A stretch of DNA of 64,000 nucleotides from Nomia melanderi (lineage: Eukaryota; Arthropoda; Insecta; Hymenoptera; Halictidae), in NCBI RefSeq assembly GCF_051020985.1, contig NW_027475134.1:3162001-3226000 (forward strand), given 5' to 3'. The notes beneath the pieces were generated by a model, which worked only from the letters and a program-made list of their open reading frames with translations, made no database searches and was not told the origin of the DNA. The position numbers and the translations under genes are program-made. The number at the start of each line of letters is the position of its first letter. Within the stretch, counting starts at the first letter, position 1. Shown piece by piece: positions 49,561-61,300 of this stretch.

Positions 49561-50808
49561 AGAGAAAATCACCGTCTCATGGGGCCGGACATTCAGGGTC
49601 ATAGGAAAATCCAATATATATCTGGTGATATCTCGGGTGCTATTAGAGATGGCGCAATAAACCAAAGTGAATTATCTGCAGGAGGCCCTGGCGCATGCAT
49701 CTGTGCAGCGGGAACGACCTCGGACCACCAGGGGCCGAGAAAACCACCGTCTCATGGGGCCGGACACTCAGGGTCAGGGAAAAATCAAATATATATCTGG
49801 TGATATCTCGGGTGCTATTACAGATAGCGCAATAAATAAAAGTGCATTGTCTGTAGGAGGCCCTTGCGAATGAATCTGTGCCGCAGGAACGACCTCGGAC
49901 CACCAGTGTCCGAGAAAATTACAGATATTCGGAATCCGTCACCCAAGGTCATGTAAAAATCCAGCAAATATCTGGTGATATCTCGGGTGCTATTAGAGAT
50001 AGCGCAATAAACCAAAGTGCATTGTCTGTAGGAGGCCCTGGCGCATGAATCTGGGCAGCGGGAACGACCTAGGGCCACCAGGGGCCGAGAAAACCACCGA
50101 CTCACGGGGCCGGACACTCAGGGTCAGGGGAAAATCCAATATATATCTGGTGATATTTCGGGTGCTATTAGAGACAGCGCAATAAACCAAAGTGAATTAT
50201 CTGCAGGAGGCCCTGGCGCATGCATCTGTGCAGCGGGAACGACCTCGGACCACCAGGGGCCAAGAAAACCACCGTCTCATGGCGCCGGACACTCAGGGTC
50301 AGGGAAAAATCCAATATATATCTGGTGATATCTCGGGTGCTATTAGAGATAGCGCACTAAATCAAAGTGCATTGTCTGTAGGAGGCCCAGGCGAATGAAT
50401 CTGTGCAGCGGGAAGGACCTCGGTCCACCAGGGGCCGAGAAAATCACCGTCTCATGGAGCTGGACACTCAGGGTCAGGGAAAAATCCAATATATATCTGG
50501 TGATGTCTCGGGTGCTATTACAGATAGCGCAATAAACCAAAGTGCATTGTCTGTAGGAGGCCCAGGCGAATGAATCTGTGCAGCGGGAAGGACCTAGGAC
50601 CACCAGGGGCCGAGAAAACCACCGTCTCATGGGTCCGGACACTCAGGGTCAGGGGAAAATCCAATATATATCTGGTGATATCTCGGGTGCTATTACAGAT
50701 AGCGCAATAAATCAAAGTGCATTGTCTTTAGTAGGCCCAGGCGAATGAATCTGGCCAGCAGGAACGACCTCCGACCACCAGGGGCCGAGAAAACCACCGT
50801 CTCATGGG
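49561..50808 (+). repeat. Mixed monomers opening the GCGAATGAATC domain
   Basis: Seven monomers. From here to about 63 kb the variant GGCCCAGGCGAATGAATC becomes common, while the rest of the array has GGCCCTGGCGCATGAATC. A B' monomer starts its divergent part at 49,919. No gene is present. Confidence 0.75.
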
Positions 50809-51993
50809 GCCGGACACTCAGGGTCAGGGGAAAATCCAATATATATCTGGTGATATCTCGGTAGCTATTACAGATAGCCCAACAAATCAAAGTGCATTGT
50901 CTGTAGGAGGCCCTGCCGCATGAATCTGTGCAGCGGGAACGACCTCGGACCACCAGGGGCCGGGAAAACCACAGTCTCATGGGGCCGGACACTCAGGGTC
51001 AGGGGAAAATTCAATATATATCTGGTGATATCTCGGGTGCTATTACAGATAGCGCAATAAATCAAAGTGCATTGTCTGTAGGAGGCCCAGGCGAATGAAT
51101 CTGGCCAGCGGGAACGACCTCGGACCACCAGGGGCCAAGAAAACCACCGTCTCATGGCGCCGGACATTCAGGGTCAGGGGAAAATCTAATATATATCTGG
51201 TGATATCTCGGGTGCTATTAGAGATACCGCAATAAACCAAAGTGCATTGTCTGTAGGAGGCCCTGGCGCATGAATCTGGGCAGCGGGAACGACCTCGGAC
51301 CACCAGGGACCGAGAAAATCACCGTCTCATGGAGCCGGACACCCAGGGTCAGGGAAAAATCCAATATATATCTGGTGATATCTCGGGTGCTATTACAGAT
51401 AGCGCAATAAATCAATGTGCATTGTCTGTAGGAGGCCCAGGCGAATGAATCTGTGCAGCGGGAACGACCTCGGACCACCAAGGGCCGAGAAAACCACCGT
51501 CTCATGGGTCCGGACACTCAGGGTCAGGGGAAAATCCAATATATATCTGGTGATATCTCGGGTGCTATTACAGATAGCGCAATAAACCAAAGTGCATTGT
51601 CTGTAGGAGGCCCAGGCGAATGAATCTGTGCAGCGGGAACGACCTCGGACCACCAGGGGCCGAGAAAACCACCGTCTCATGGGTCCGGACACTCAGGGTC
51701 AGGGGAAAATCCAATATATATCTGGTGATATCTCGGGTGCTATTACAGATAGCGCAATAAATCAATGTGCATTGTCTGTAGGAGGCCCTTGCGAATGAAT
51801 CTGTGCCGCAGGAACGACCTCGGACCACCAGTGGCCGAGAAAATTACAGATATTCGGAATCCGTCACCCAAGGTCATGTAAAAATCCAGCAAATATCTGG
51901 TGATATCTCGGGTGCTATTAGAGATAGCGCAATAAACCAAAGTGCATTGTCTGTAGGAGGCCCTGGCGCATGAATCCGGGCAGCGGGAACGAC
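50809..51993 (+). repeat. 8-mer HOR U, copy 1
   Basis: Matches 52,209-53,393 at exactly 1,400 bp. Markers in order: CGGTAGCTATT, AGCCCAACAAATC, CCTGCCGCATG, CCGGGAAAACC, GGCCAAGAAAACC, GGACATTCAGGG, GAGATACCGC, GGAGCCGGACACCC, TCAATGTGC, a B' monomer at 51,844 and ATGAATCCGGGC. Form combinations here are largely recombinant. Confidence 0.92.
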
Positions 51994-52208
51994 CTCGGAC
52001 CACCAGGGACCGAGAAAATCACCGTCTCATGGAGCCGGACACCCAGGGTCAGGGAAAAATCCAATATATATCTGGTGATATCTCGGGTGCTATTACAGAT
52101 AGCGCAATAAATCAATGTGCATTGTCTGTAGGAGGCCCAGGCGAATGAATCTGTGCAGCGGGAACGACCTCGGACCACCAAGGGCCGAGAAAACCACCGT
52201 CTCATGGG
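51994..52208 (+). repeat. Linker copied from 700 bp upstream
   Basis: Identical by eye to 51,294-51,508 (four monomers upstream), with GGAGCCGGACACCC, TCAATGTGC and CCAAGGGCCGAG. At its right end the sequence switches to the 1,400 bp offset: A at 52,181 follows 51,481, G at 52,209 follows 50,809. The junction lies between 52,182 and 52,208. Confidence 0.88.
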
Positions 52209-53393
52209 GCCGGACACTCAGGGTCAGGGGAAAATCCAATATATATCTGGTGATATCTCGGTAGCTATTACAGATAGCCCAACAAATCAAAGTGCATTGT
52301 CTGTAGGAGGCCCTGCCGCATGAATCTGTGCAGCGGGAACGACCTCGGACCACCAGGGGCCGGGAAAACCACAGTCTCATGGGGCCGGACACTCAGGGTC
52401 AGGGGAAAATTCAATATATATCTGGTGATATCTCGGGTGCTATTACAGATAGCGCAATAAATCAAAGTGCATTGTCTGTAGGAGGCCCAGGCGAATGAAT
52501 CTGGCCAGCGGGAACGACCTCGGACCACCAGGGGCCAAGAAAACCACCGTCTCATGGCGCCGGACATTCAGGGTCAGGGGAAAATCTAATATATATCTGG
52601 TGATATCTCGGGTGCTATTAGAGATACCGCAATAAACCAAAGTGCATTGTCTGTAGGAGGCCCTGGCGCATGAATCTGGGCAGCGGGAACGACCTCGGAC
52701 CACCAGGGACCGAGAAAATCACCGTCTCATGGAGCCGGACACCCAGGGTCAGGGAAAAATCCAATATATATCTGGTGATATCTCGGGTGCTATTACAGAT
52801 AGCGCAATAAATCAATGTGCATTGTCTGTAGGAGGCCCAGGCGAATGAATCTGTGCAGCGGGAACGACCTCGGACCACCAAGGGCCGAGAAAACCACCGT
52901 CTCATGGGTCCGGACACTCAGGGTCAGGGGAAAATCCAATATATATCTGGTGATATCTCGGGTGCTATTACAGATAGCGCAATAAACCAAAGTGCATTGT
53001 CTGTAGGAGGCCCAGGCGAATGAATCTGTGCAGCGGGAACGACCTCGGACCACCAGGGGCCGAGAAAACCACCGTCTCATGGGTCCGGACACTCAGGGTC
53101 AGGGGAAAATCCAATATATATCTGGTGATATCTCGGGTGCTATTACAGATAGCGCAATAAATCAATGTGCATTGTCTGTAGGAGGCCCTTGCGAATGAAT
53201 CTGTGCCGCAGGAACGACCTCGGACCACCAGTGGCCGAGAAAATTACAGATATTCGGAATCCGTCACCCAAGGTCATGTAAAAATCCAGCAAATATCTGG
53301 TGATATCTCGGGTGCTATTAGAGATAGCGCAATAAACCAAAGTGCATTGTCTGTAGGAGGCCCTGGCGCATGAATCCGGGCAGCGGGAACGAC
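52209..53393 (+). repeat. 8-mer HOR U, copy 2
   Basis: Copy of 50,809-51,993, including the B' monomer at 53,244. Identity stops at 53,394, where GACGTCGGGCC replaces GACCTCGGACC. Confidence 0.92.
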
Positions 53394-53574
53394 GTCGGGC
53401 CACCAGGGGCCGAGAAAACCACCGACTCACGGGGCCGGACACTCAGGGTCAGGGGAAAATCCAATATATATTTGGTGATATCTCGGGTGCTATTACAGAT
53501 AGCGCAATAAACCAAAGTGCATTGTCTGTAGGAGACCGAGGCGCATGAATCTGGCCAGCGGGAACGACCTCGGA

Positions 53575-53838
53575 CCACCAGGGGCCGAGAAAACCACAGT
53601 CTCATGGGGACGGACTCTCAGGGTCAGGGGAAAATCCAATATATATCTGGTGATATCTCGGGTGCTATTAGAGATAGCGCAATAAACCAAAGTGAATTAT
53701 CTGCAGGAGGCCCTGGCGCATGCATCTGTGCAGCGGGAACGACCTCGGACCACCAGGGGCCGAGAAAACCACCGTCTCATGGGGCTGGACACTCAGAGTG
53801 AGGGAAATATCCAATATATATCTGGTGATATCTCGGGT
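53575..53838 (+). repeat. 264 bp patch matching 28,905-29,168
   Basis: Identical by eye to 28,905-29,168 at an offset of 24,670 bp. Shared rare markers are ATGGGGACGGACTCTCAGG, GCATGCATCTG and ACTCAGAGTGAGGGAAATA. The match starts after CGGGCC/CGGACC (28,904/53,574) and ends at GGGTCCTATT/GGGTGCTATT (29,169/53,839). The flanking monomers at 53.5 and 53.9 kb belong to the local GCGAATGAATC type, so the patch stands out from its neighbours. Confidence 0.85.
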
Positions 53839-55863
53839 GCTATTACAGATTGCGCAATAAATCAAAGTGCATTGTCTGTAGGAGGCCCAGGCGAATGAAT
53901 CTGGGCAGCGGGAACGACCTCGGACCACCAGGGGCCGAGAAAATCACCGTCTCATGGGGCCGGACATTCAGGGTCAGAGGAAAATCCAATATATATCTGG
54001 TGATATCTCAGGTGCTATTAGAGATAGCGCAATAAACCAAAGTGAATTATCTGTAGGAGGCCCTGGCGCATGAATCTGTGCAGCGGGAACGACCTCGGAC
54101 CACCGGGGGCCGAGAAGACCACCGTGTCATGGGGCCGGACACTCAGGGCCAGGGAAAAATCCAATATATATCTGGTGATATCTCGGGTGCTATTAGAGAT
54201 GGCGCAATAAACCAAAGTGAATTGTCTGTAGGAGGCCCAGGCGAATGAATCTGGCCAGCGGGAACGACCTCGGACGACCAGGGGCCGAGAAAACCACAGC
54301 CTCATGGGGCCGGACACTCAGGGTCAGGGAAAAATCCAATATATATCTGGTGATATCTCGGGTGCTATTAGAGATAGCGCACTAAACCAAAGTGAATTAT
54401 CTGCAGGAGGCCCTGGCGCATGAATCTGTGCAGCGGGAACGACCTCGGATCACCAGGGTCCGAGAAAACCACCGTCTTATGGGGCCGGACACTCAGGGTC
54501 GGGGAAAAATCCAATATATTTCCGGTGATATCTCGGGTGCTATTAGAGATAGAGCAATAAATCAAAGTGCATTGTCTGTAGGAGGCACTGGCGAATGAAT
54601 CTGTGCAGCAGGAACGACCTCGGACCACCAGTGGCCGAGAAAATTACAGATATTCGGAATCCGTCACCCAAGGTCATGTAAAAATCCAGCATATATCTGG
54701 TGATATCTCGGGTGCTATTAGAGATAGCGCGATAAATCAAAGTGAATTATCTGCAGGAGGCCCTGGCGCATGAATGTGTGCAGCGGGAACGACCTCGGAC
54801 CACCAGGGGCCGAGAAAACCGCAGTCTCATGGGGCCGGACCCTCAGGGTCAGGGAAAAATCCAATATATATCTGGTGATATCTCGGGCGCTATTAGAGAT
54901 AGCGCAATAAACCAAAGTGGATTATCTGCAGGAGGCCCTGGCGCATGAATCTGTGAAGCGGGAACGACCTCGGTCCAGCAGGGGCCGAGAAAACCACCGT
55001 CTCATGGGGCTGGACACTCAGGGTGAGGGAAATATCCAATATATATCTGGTGATATCTCGGGTGCTATTACAGATAGCGCAATAAACCAAAGTGCATTGT
55101 CTGTAGGAGGCCCAGGCGAATGAATCTGTGCAGCGGGAACGATCTCGGACCACCAGGGGCCGAGAAAATTACAGATATTCGGAATCCGTCACCCAAGGTC
55201 ATGTAAAAATCCAGCATATATCTGGTGATATCTCGGGTGCTATTACAGGTAGCCTAATAACCCAAAGTGCATTGTCTGTAGGAGGCCCTGGCGCATGAAT
55301 CCGGGCAGCGGGAACGACCTCGGGCCACCAGGGGCCGAGAAAACCACCGACTCACGGGGCCGGACACTCAGGGTCAGGGGAAAATCCAATATATATTTGG
55401 TGATATCTCGGGTGCTATTACAGATAGCGCAATAAACCAAAGTGCATTGTCTGTAGGAGACCGAGGTGCATGAATCTGGCCAGCGGGAACGACCTCGGAC
55501 CACCAGGGGCCGAGAAAACCATCGTCTCATGGGTCCGGACACTCAGGGTCAGGGGAAAATCCAATATATATCTGGTGAAATCACGGGTGCTATTAGAGAT
55601 AGCGCAATAAACCAAAGTGAATTATCTGCAGGAGGCCCTGGCGCATGAATGTGTGCAGCGGGAACGACCTCGGATCACCAGGGCCCGAGAAAACCACCGT
55701 CTCATGGGGCCGGACACCCAGGGTCGGGGAAAAATCCAAAATATATCTGGTGATATCTCGGGTGCTATTACAGATAGCGCAATAAATCAAAGTGCATTGT
55801 CTGTAGGAGGCCCAGGCGAATGAATCTGGGCAGCGGGAACGACCTCGGACCACCAGGGGCCGT
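53839..55863 (+). repeat. Mixed monomers with B' units
   Basis: About 12 monomers. 54,524-54,810 is the partner of 49,274-49,560; B' segments start at 54,644 and 55,169. 53,950-54,220 has a partner at 60,250-60,520 (offset 6,300 bp, 36 monomers; marker CCGTGTCATGGGGCC with CAGGGCCAGGG). No gene is present. Confidence 0.75.
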
Positions 55864-57088
55864 GAAAACCACCGTCTCATGGGGCCGGACATTCAGGGTC
55901 AGGGGAAAATCTAATATATATCTGGTGATATCTCGGGCGCTATTAGAGATACCGCAATAAACCAAAGTGAATTATCTGCAGGAGGCCCTGGCGCATGAAT
56001 CTTTGCAGCGGGAACGACCTCGGATCACCAGGGTCCGAGAAAACCACCGTCTCATGGGGCCGGACACTCAGGGTCGGGGAAAAATCCAATATATATCTGG
56101 TGATATCTCGGGTGCTATTACAGATAGCGCAATAAACCAAAGTGCATTGTCTGTAGGAGGCCCAGGCGAATGAATCTGTGCAGCGGGAACGATCTCGGAC
56201 CACCAGGGGCCGAGAAAATTACAGATATTCGGAATCCGTCACCCAAGGTCATGTAAAAATCCAGCATATATCTGGTGATACCTCGGGTGCTATTACAGAT
56301 AGCCTAATAACCCAAAGTGCATTGTCTGTAGGAGGCCCTGGCGCATGAATCTGGGCAGCGGGAACGACCTCGGACCACCAGGGACCGAGAAAATCACCGT
56401 CTCATGGAGCCGGACACCCAGGGTCAGGGAAAAATCCAATATATATCTGGTGATATCTCGGGTGCTATTACAGATAGCGCAATAAATCAATGTGCATTGT
56501 CTGTAGGAGGCCCAGGCGAATGAATCTGTGCAGCGGGAACGACCTCGGACCACCAGGGGCCGAGAAAACCACCGTCTCATGGGTCCGGACACTCAGGGTC
56601 AGGGGAAAATCCAATATATATCTGGTGATATCTCGGGTGCTATTACAGATAGCGCAATAAATCAATGTGCATTGTCTGTAGGAGGCCCTTGCGAATGAAT
56701 CTGTGCCGCAGGAACGACCTCGGACCACCAGTGGCCGAGAAAATTACAGATATTCGGAATCCGTCACCCAAGGTCATGTAAAAATCCAGCAAATATCTGG
56801 TGATATCTCGGGTGCTATTAGAGATAGCGCAATAAACCAAAGTGCATTGTCTGTAGGAGGCCCTGGCGCATGAATCCGGGCAGCGGGAACGACGTCGGGC
56901 CACCAGGGGCCGAGAAAACCACCGACTCACGGGGCCGGACACTCAGGGTCAGGGGAAAATCCAATATATATTTGGTGATATCTCGGGTGCTATTACAGAT
57001 AGCGCAATAAACCAAAGTGCATTGTCTGTAGGAGACCGAGGCGCATGAATCTGGCCAGCGGGAACGACCTCGGACCACCAGGGGCCGA
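55864..57088 (+). repeat. 7-mer HOR V, copy 1 (1,225 bp)
   Basis: Tandem with copy 2 at exactly 1,225 bp. The unit holds two B' monomers (56,219 and 56,744), three monomers apart. Markers include AAAATCTAATATA, GAATCTTTGCAGC, GGATCACCAGGGTCC, AGCCTAATAACCC and ATGAATCCGGGC. Differences seen: CCTCGGG near 56,281 against TCTCGGG, and GTGCAGCGGG near 56,530 against GTGCAACGGG. Confidence 0.93.
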
Positions 57089-58321
57089 GAAAACCACCGT
57101 CTCATGGGGCCGGACATTCAGGGTCAGGGGAAAATCTAATATATATCTGGTGATATCTCGGGCGCTATTAGAGATACCGCAATAAACCAAAGTGAATTAT
57201 CTGCAGGAGGCCCTGGCGCATGAATCTTTGCAGCGGGAACGACCTCGGATCACCAGGGTCCGAGAAAACCACCGTCTCATGGGGCCGGACACTCAGGGTC
57301 GGGGAAAAATCCAATATATATCTGGTGATATCTCGGGTGCTATTACAGATAGCGCAATAAACCAAAGTGCATTGTCTGTAGGAGGCCCAGGCGAATGAAT
57401 CTGTGCAGCGGGAACGATCTCGGACCACCAGGGGCCGAGAAAATTACAGATATTCGGAATCCGTCACCCAAGGTCATGTAAAAATCCAGCATATATCTGG
57501 TGATATCTCGGGTGCTATTACAGATAGCCTAATAACCCAAAGTGCATTGTCTGTAGGAGGCCCTGGCGCATGAATCTGGGCAGCGGGAACGACCTCGGAC
57601 CACCAGGGACCGAGAAAATCACCGTCTCATGGAGCCGGACACCCAGGGTCAGGGAAAAATCCAATATATATCTGGTGATATCTCGGGTGCTATTACAGAT
57701 AGCGCAATAAATCAATGTGCATTGTCTGTAGGAGGCCCAGGCGAATGAATCTGTGCAACGGGAACGACCTCGGACCACCAGGGGCCGAGAAAACCACCGT
57801 CTCATGGGTCCGGACACTCAGGGTCAGGGGAAAATCCAATATATATCTGGTGATATCTCGGGTGCTATTACAGATAGCGCAATAAATCAATGTGCATTGT
57901 CTGTAGGAGGCCCTTGCGAATGAATCTGTGCCGCAGGAACGACCTCGGACCACCAGTGGCCGAGAAAATTACAGATATTCGGAATCCGTCACCCAAGGTC
58001 ATGTAAAAATCCAGCAAATATCTGGTGATATCTCGGGTGCTATTAGAGATAGCGCAATAAACCAAAGTGCATTGTCTGTAGGAGGCCCTGGCGCATGAAT
58101 CCGGGCAGCGGGAACGACGTCGGGCCACCAGGGGCCGAGAAAACCACCGACTCACGGGGCCGGACACTCAGGGTCAGGGGAAAATCCAATATATATTTGG
58201 TGATATCTCGGGTGCTATTACAGATAGCGCAATAAACCAAAGTGCATTGTCTGTAGGAGACCGAGGCGCATGAATCTGGCCAGCGGGAACGACCTCGGAC
58301 CACCAGGGGCCGAGAAAACCA
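57089..58321 (+). repeat. 7-mer HOR V, copy 2
   Basis: Copy of the preceding unit with B' segments at 57,444 and 57,969. Similarity ends at 58,322 (ACCATCGTC against ACCACCGTC). A third, short copy of the unit start lies at about 59,017-59,415 (offset 1,925 bp). Confidence 0.93.
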
Positions 58322-61300
58322 TCGTCTCATGGGTCCGGACACTCAGGGTCAGGGGAAAATCCAATATATATCTGGTGAAATCACGGGTGCTATTAGAGAT
58401 AGCGCAATAAACCAAAGTGAATGATTTGCAGGAGGCCCTGGCGCATGCATCTGTGCAGCGGGAACGACCTCGGACCACCAGGGGCCGAGAAAACCATCGT
58501 CTCATGGGTCCGGACACTCAGGGTCAGGGGAAAATCCAATATATATCTGGTGATATCTCGGGTGCTATTACAGATTGCGCAATAAATCAAAGTGCATTGT
58601 CTGTAGGAGGCCCTGGCGCATGCATCTGTGCAGCGGGAACGACCTCGGACCACCAGGGGACGAGAAAACCACCATCTCATGGGGCCGGACACTCAGGGTC
58701 AGGGAAAAATCAAATATATATCTGGTGATATCTCGGGTGCTATTACAGATTGCGCAATAAATCAATGTGCATTGTCTGTAGGAGGCCCAGGCGAATGAAT
58801 CTGGGAAGCGGGAACGACATCGGACCACCAGGGGCCGAGAAAATCACCGTATCTTGGGGCCGGACATTCAGGGTCAGGGGAAAATCCAATATATATCTGG
58901 TGATATCTCAGGTGCTATTAGAGATAGCGCAATAAACCAAAGTGAATTATCTGCAGGAGGCCCTGGCGCATGAATCTGTGCAGCGGGAACGACCTCGGAC
59001 CACCGGGGGCCGAGAAGACCACCGTCTCATGGGGCCGGACATTCAGGGTCAGGGGAAAATCTAATATATATCTGGTGATATCTCGGGCGCTATTAGAGAT
59101 ACCGCAATAAACCAAAGTGAATTATCTGCAGGAGGCCCTGGCGCATGAATCTTTGCAGCGGGAACGACCTCGGATCACCAGGGTCCGAGAAAACCACCGT
59201 CTCATGGGGCCGGACACTCAGGGTCGGGGAAAAATCCAATATATATCTGGTGATATCTCGGGTGCTATTACAGATAGCGCAATAAACCAAAGTGCATTGT
59301 CTGTAGGAGGCCCAGGCGAATGAATCTGTGCAGCGGGAACGATCTCGGACCACCAGGGGCCGAGAAAATTACAGATATTCGGAATCCGTCACCCAAGGTC
59401 ATGTAAAAATCCAGCAAATATCTGGTGATATCTCGGGTGCTATTTGAGATGGCGCAATAAACCAAAGTGAATTATCTGCAGGAGGCCCTGGCGCATACAT
59501 CTGTGCAGCGGGAACGACCTCGGACCACCAGGGGTCGAGAAAACCACCGTTTCATGGGGCCGGACACTCAGGGTCAGGGAAAAATCAAATATATATCTGG
59601 TGATATCTCGGGTGCTAATAGAGATAGCGCAATAAGCCAAAGTGAATTATCTGCAGGAGGCCCTGGCGCATGAATCTGTGCAGCTGGAACGACCTAGGAC
59701 CACCAGGGGCCGAGAAAACCACCGTCTCATGGGGCCGGACACTCAGGGTCAGGGGAAAATCCAATATATATCTGGTGATATCTCTGGTGCTATTACAGAT
59801 AGCGCAATAAACCAAAGTGCATTGTCTGTAGGAGGCCCAGGCGAATGAATCTGTGCCGCAGGAACGACCTCGGACCACCAGTGGCCGAGAAAATTACAGA
59901 TATTCGGAATCCGTCACCCAAGGTCATGTAAAAATCCAGCAAATATGTGGTGATATCTCGGGTGCTATTAGAGATAGCGCAATAAACCAAAGTGCATTGT
60001 CTGTAGGAGGCCCTGGCGCATGAATCTGGGCAGCGGGAACGACCTAGGACCACCAGGGGCCGAGAAAACCACCGACTCACGGGGCCGGACACTCAGGGTC
60101 AGGGGAAAATCCAATATATATCTGGTGATATTTCAGGTGCTATTAGAGATACCGCAATAAACCAAAGTGAATTATCTGCAGGAGGCCCTGGCGCATGAAT
60201 CTGTGCAGCGGGAACGACCTCGGATCACCAGGGTCCGAGAAAATCACCGTCTCATGGGGCCGGACATTCAGGGTCAGAGGAAAATCCAATATATATCTGG
60301 TGATATCTCAGGTGCTATTAGAGATAGCGCAATAAACCAAAGTGAATTATCTGTAGGAGGCCCTGGCGCATGAATCTGTGCAGCGGGAACGACCTCGGAC
60401 CACCGGGGGCCGAGAAGACCACCGTGTCATGGGGCCGGACACTCAGGGCCAGGGAAAAATCCAATATATATCTGGTGATATCTCGGGTGCTATTAGAGAT
60501 GGCGCAATAAACCAAAGTGAATTATCTGAAGGAGGCCCTGGCGCATGCATCTGTGCAGCGGGAACGACCTCGGACCACCAGGGGCCGAGAAAACCACCGT
60601 CTCATGGGGCCGGACACCCAGGGTCGGGGAAAAATCCAATATATATCTGGTGATATCTCGGGTGCTATTACAGATAGCGCAATAAATCAAAGTGCATTGT
60701 CTGTAGGAGGCCCAGGCGAATGAATCTGGGCAGCGGGAACGACCTCGGACCACCAGGGGCCGAGAAAACCACCGTCTCATGGGGCCGGACATTCAGGGTG
60801 AGGGAAATATCCAATATATATCTGGTGATATCTCGGGTGCTATTACAGATAGCGCAATAAATCAAAGTGCATTGTCTGTAGGAGGCCGTGGCGCATGAAT
60901 CTGGGCAGCGGGAACGACCTCGGACCACCAGGGGCCGAGAAGACCACCGTCTCATGGGGCCGGCCACTCAGGGTCAGGGGAAAATCCAATATTTATCTGG
61001 TGATATCTCGGGTGCTAGTAGAGATAGCGCAATAAGCCAAAGGGAATTATCTGCAGGAGGCCCTGGCGCATGCATCTGTGCAGCGGGAACGACCTAGGAC
61101 CACCAGGGGCCGAGAAAACCACCGTCTCATGGGGCCGGACACTCAGGGTCAGGGAAAAATCCAATATATATCTGGTGATATCTCGGGTGCTATTACAGAT
61201 AGCGCAATAAATCAAAGTGCGTTGTCTGTAGGAGGCTCTGGCGCATGAATCTGTGCAGCGGGAACGACCTCGGACCACTAGGGGCCGAGAAAACCACAGT

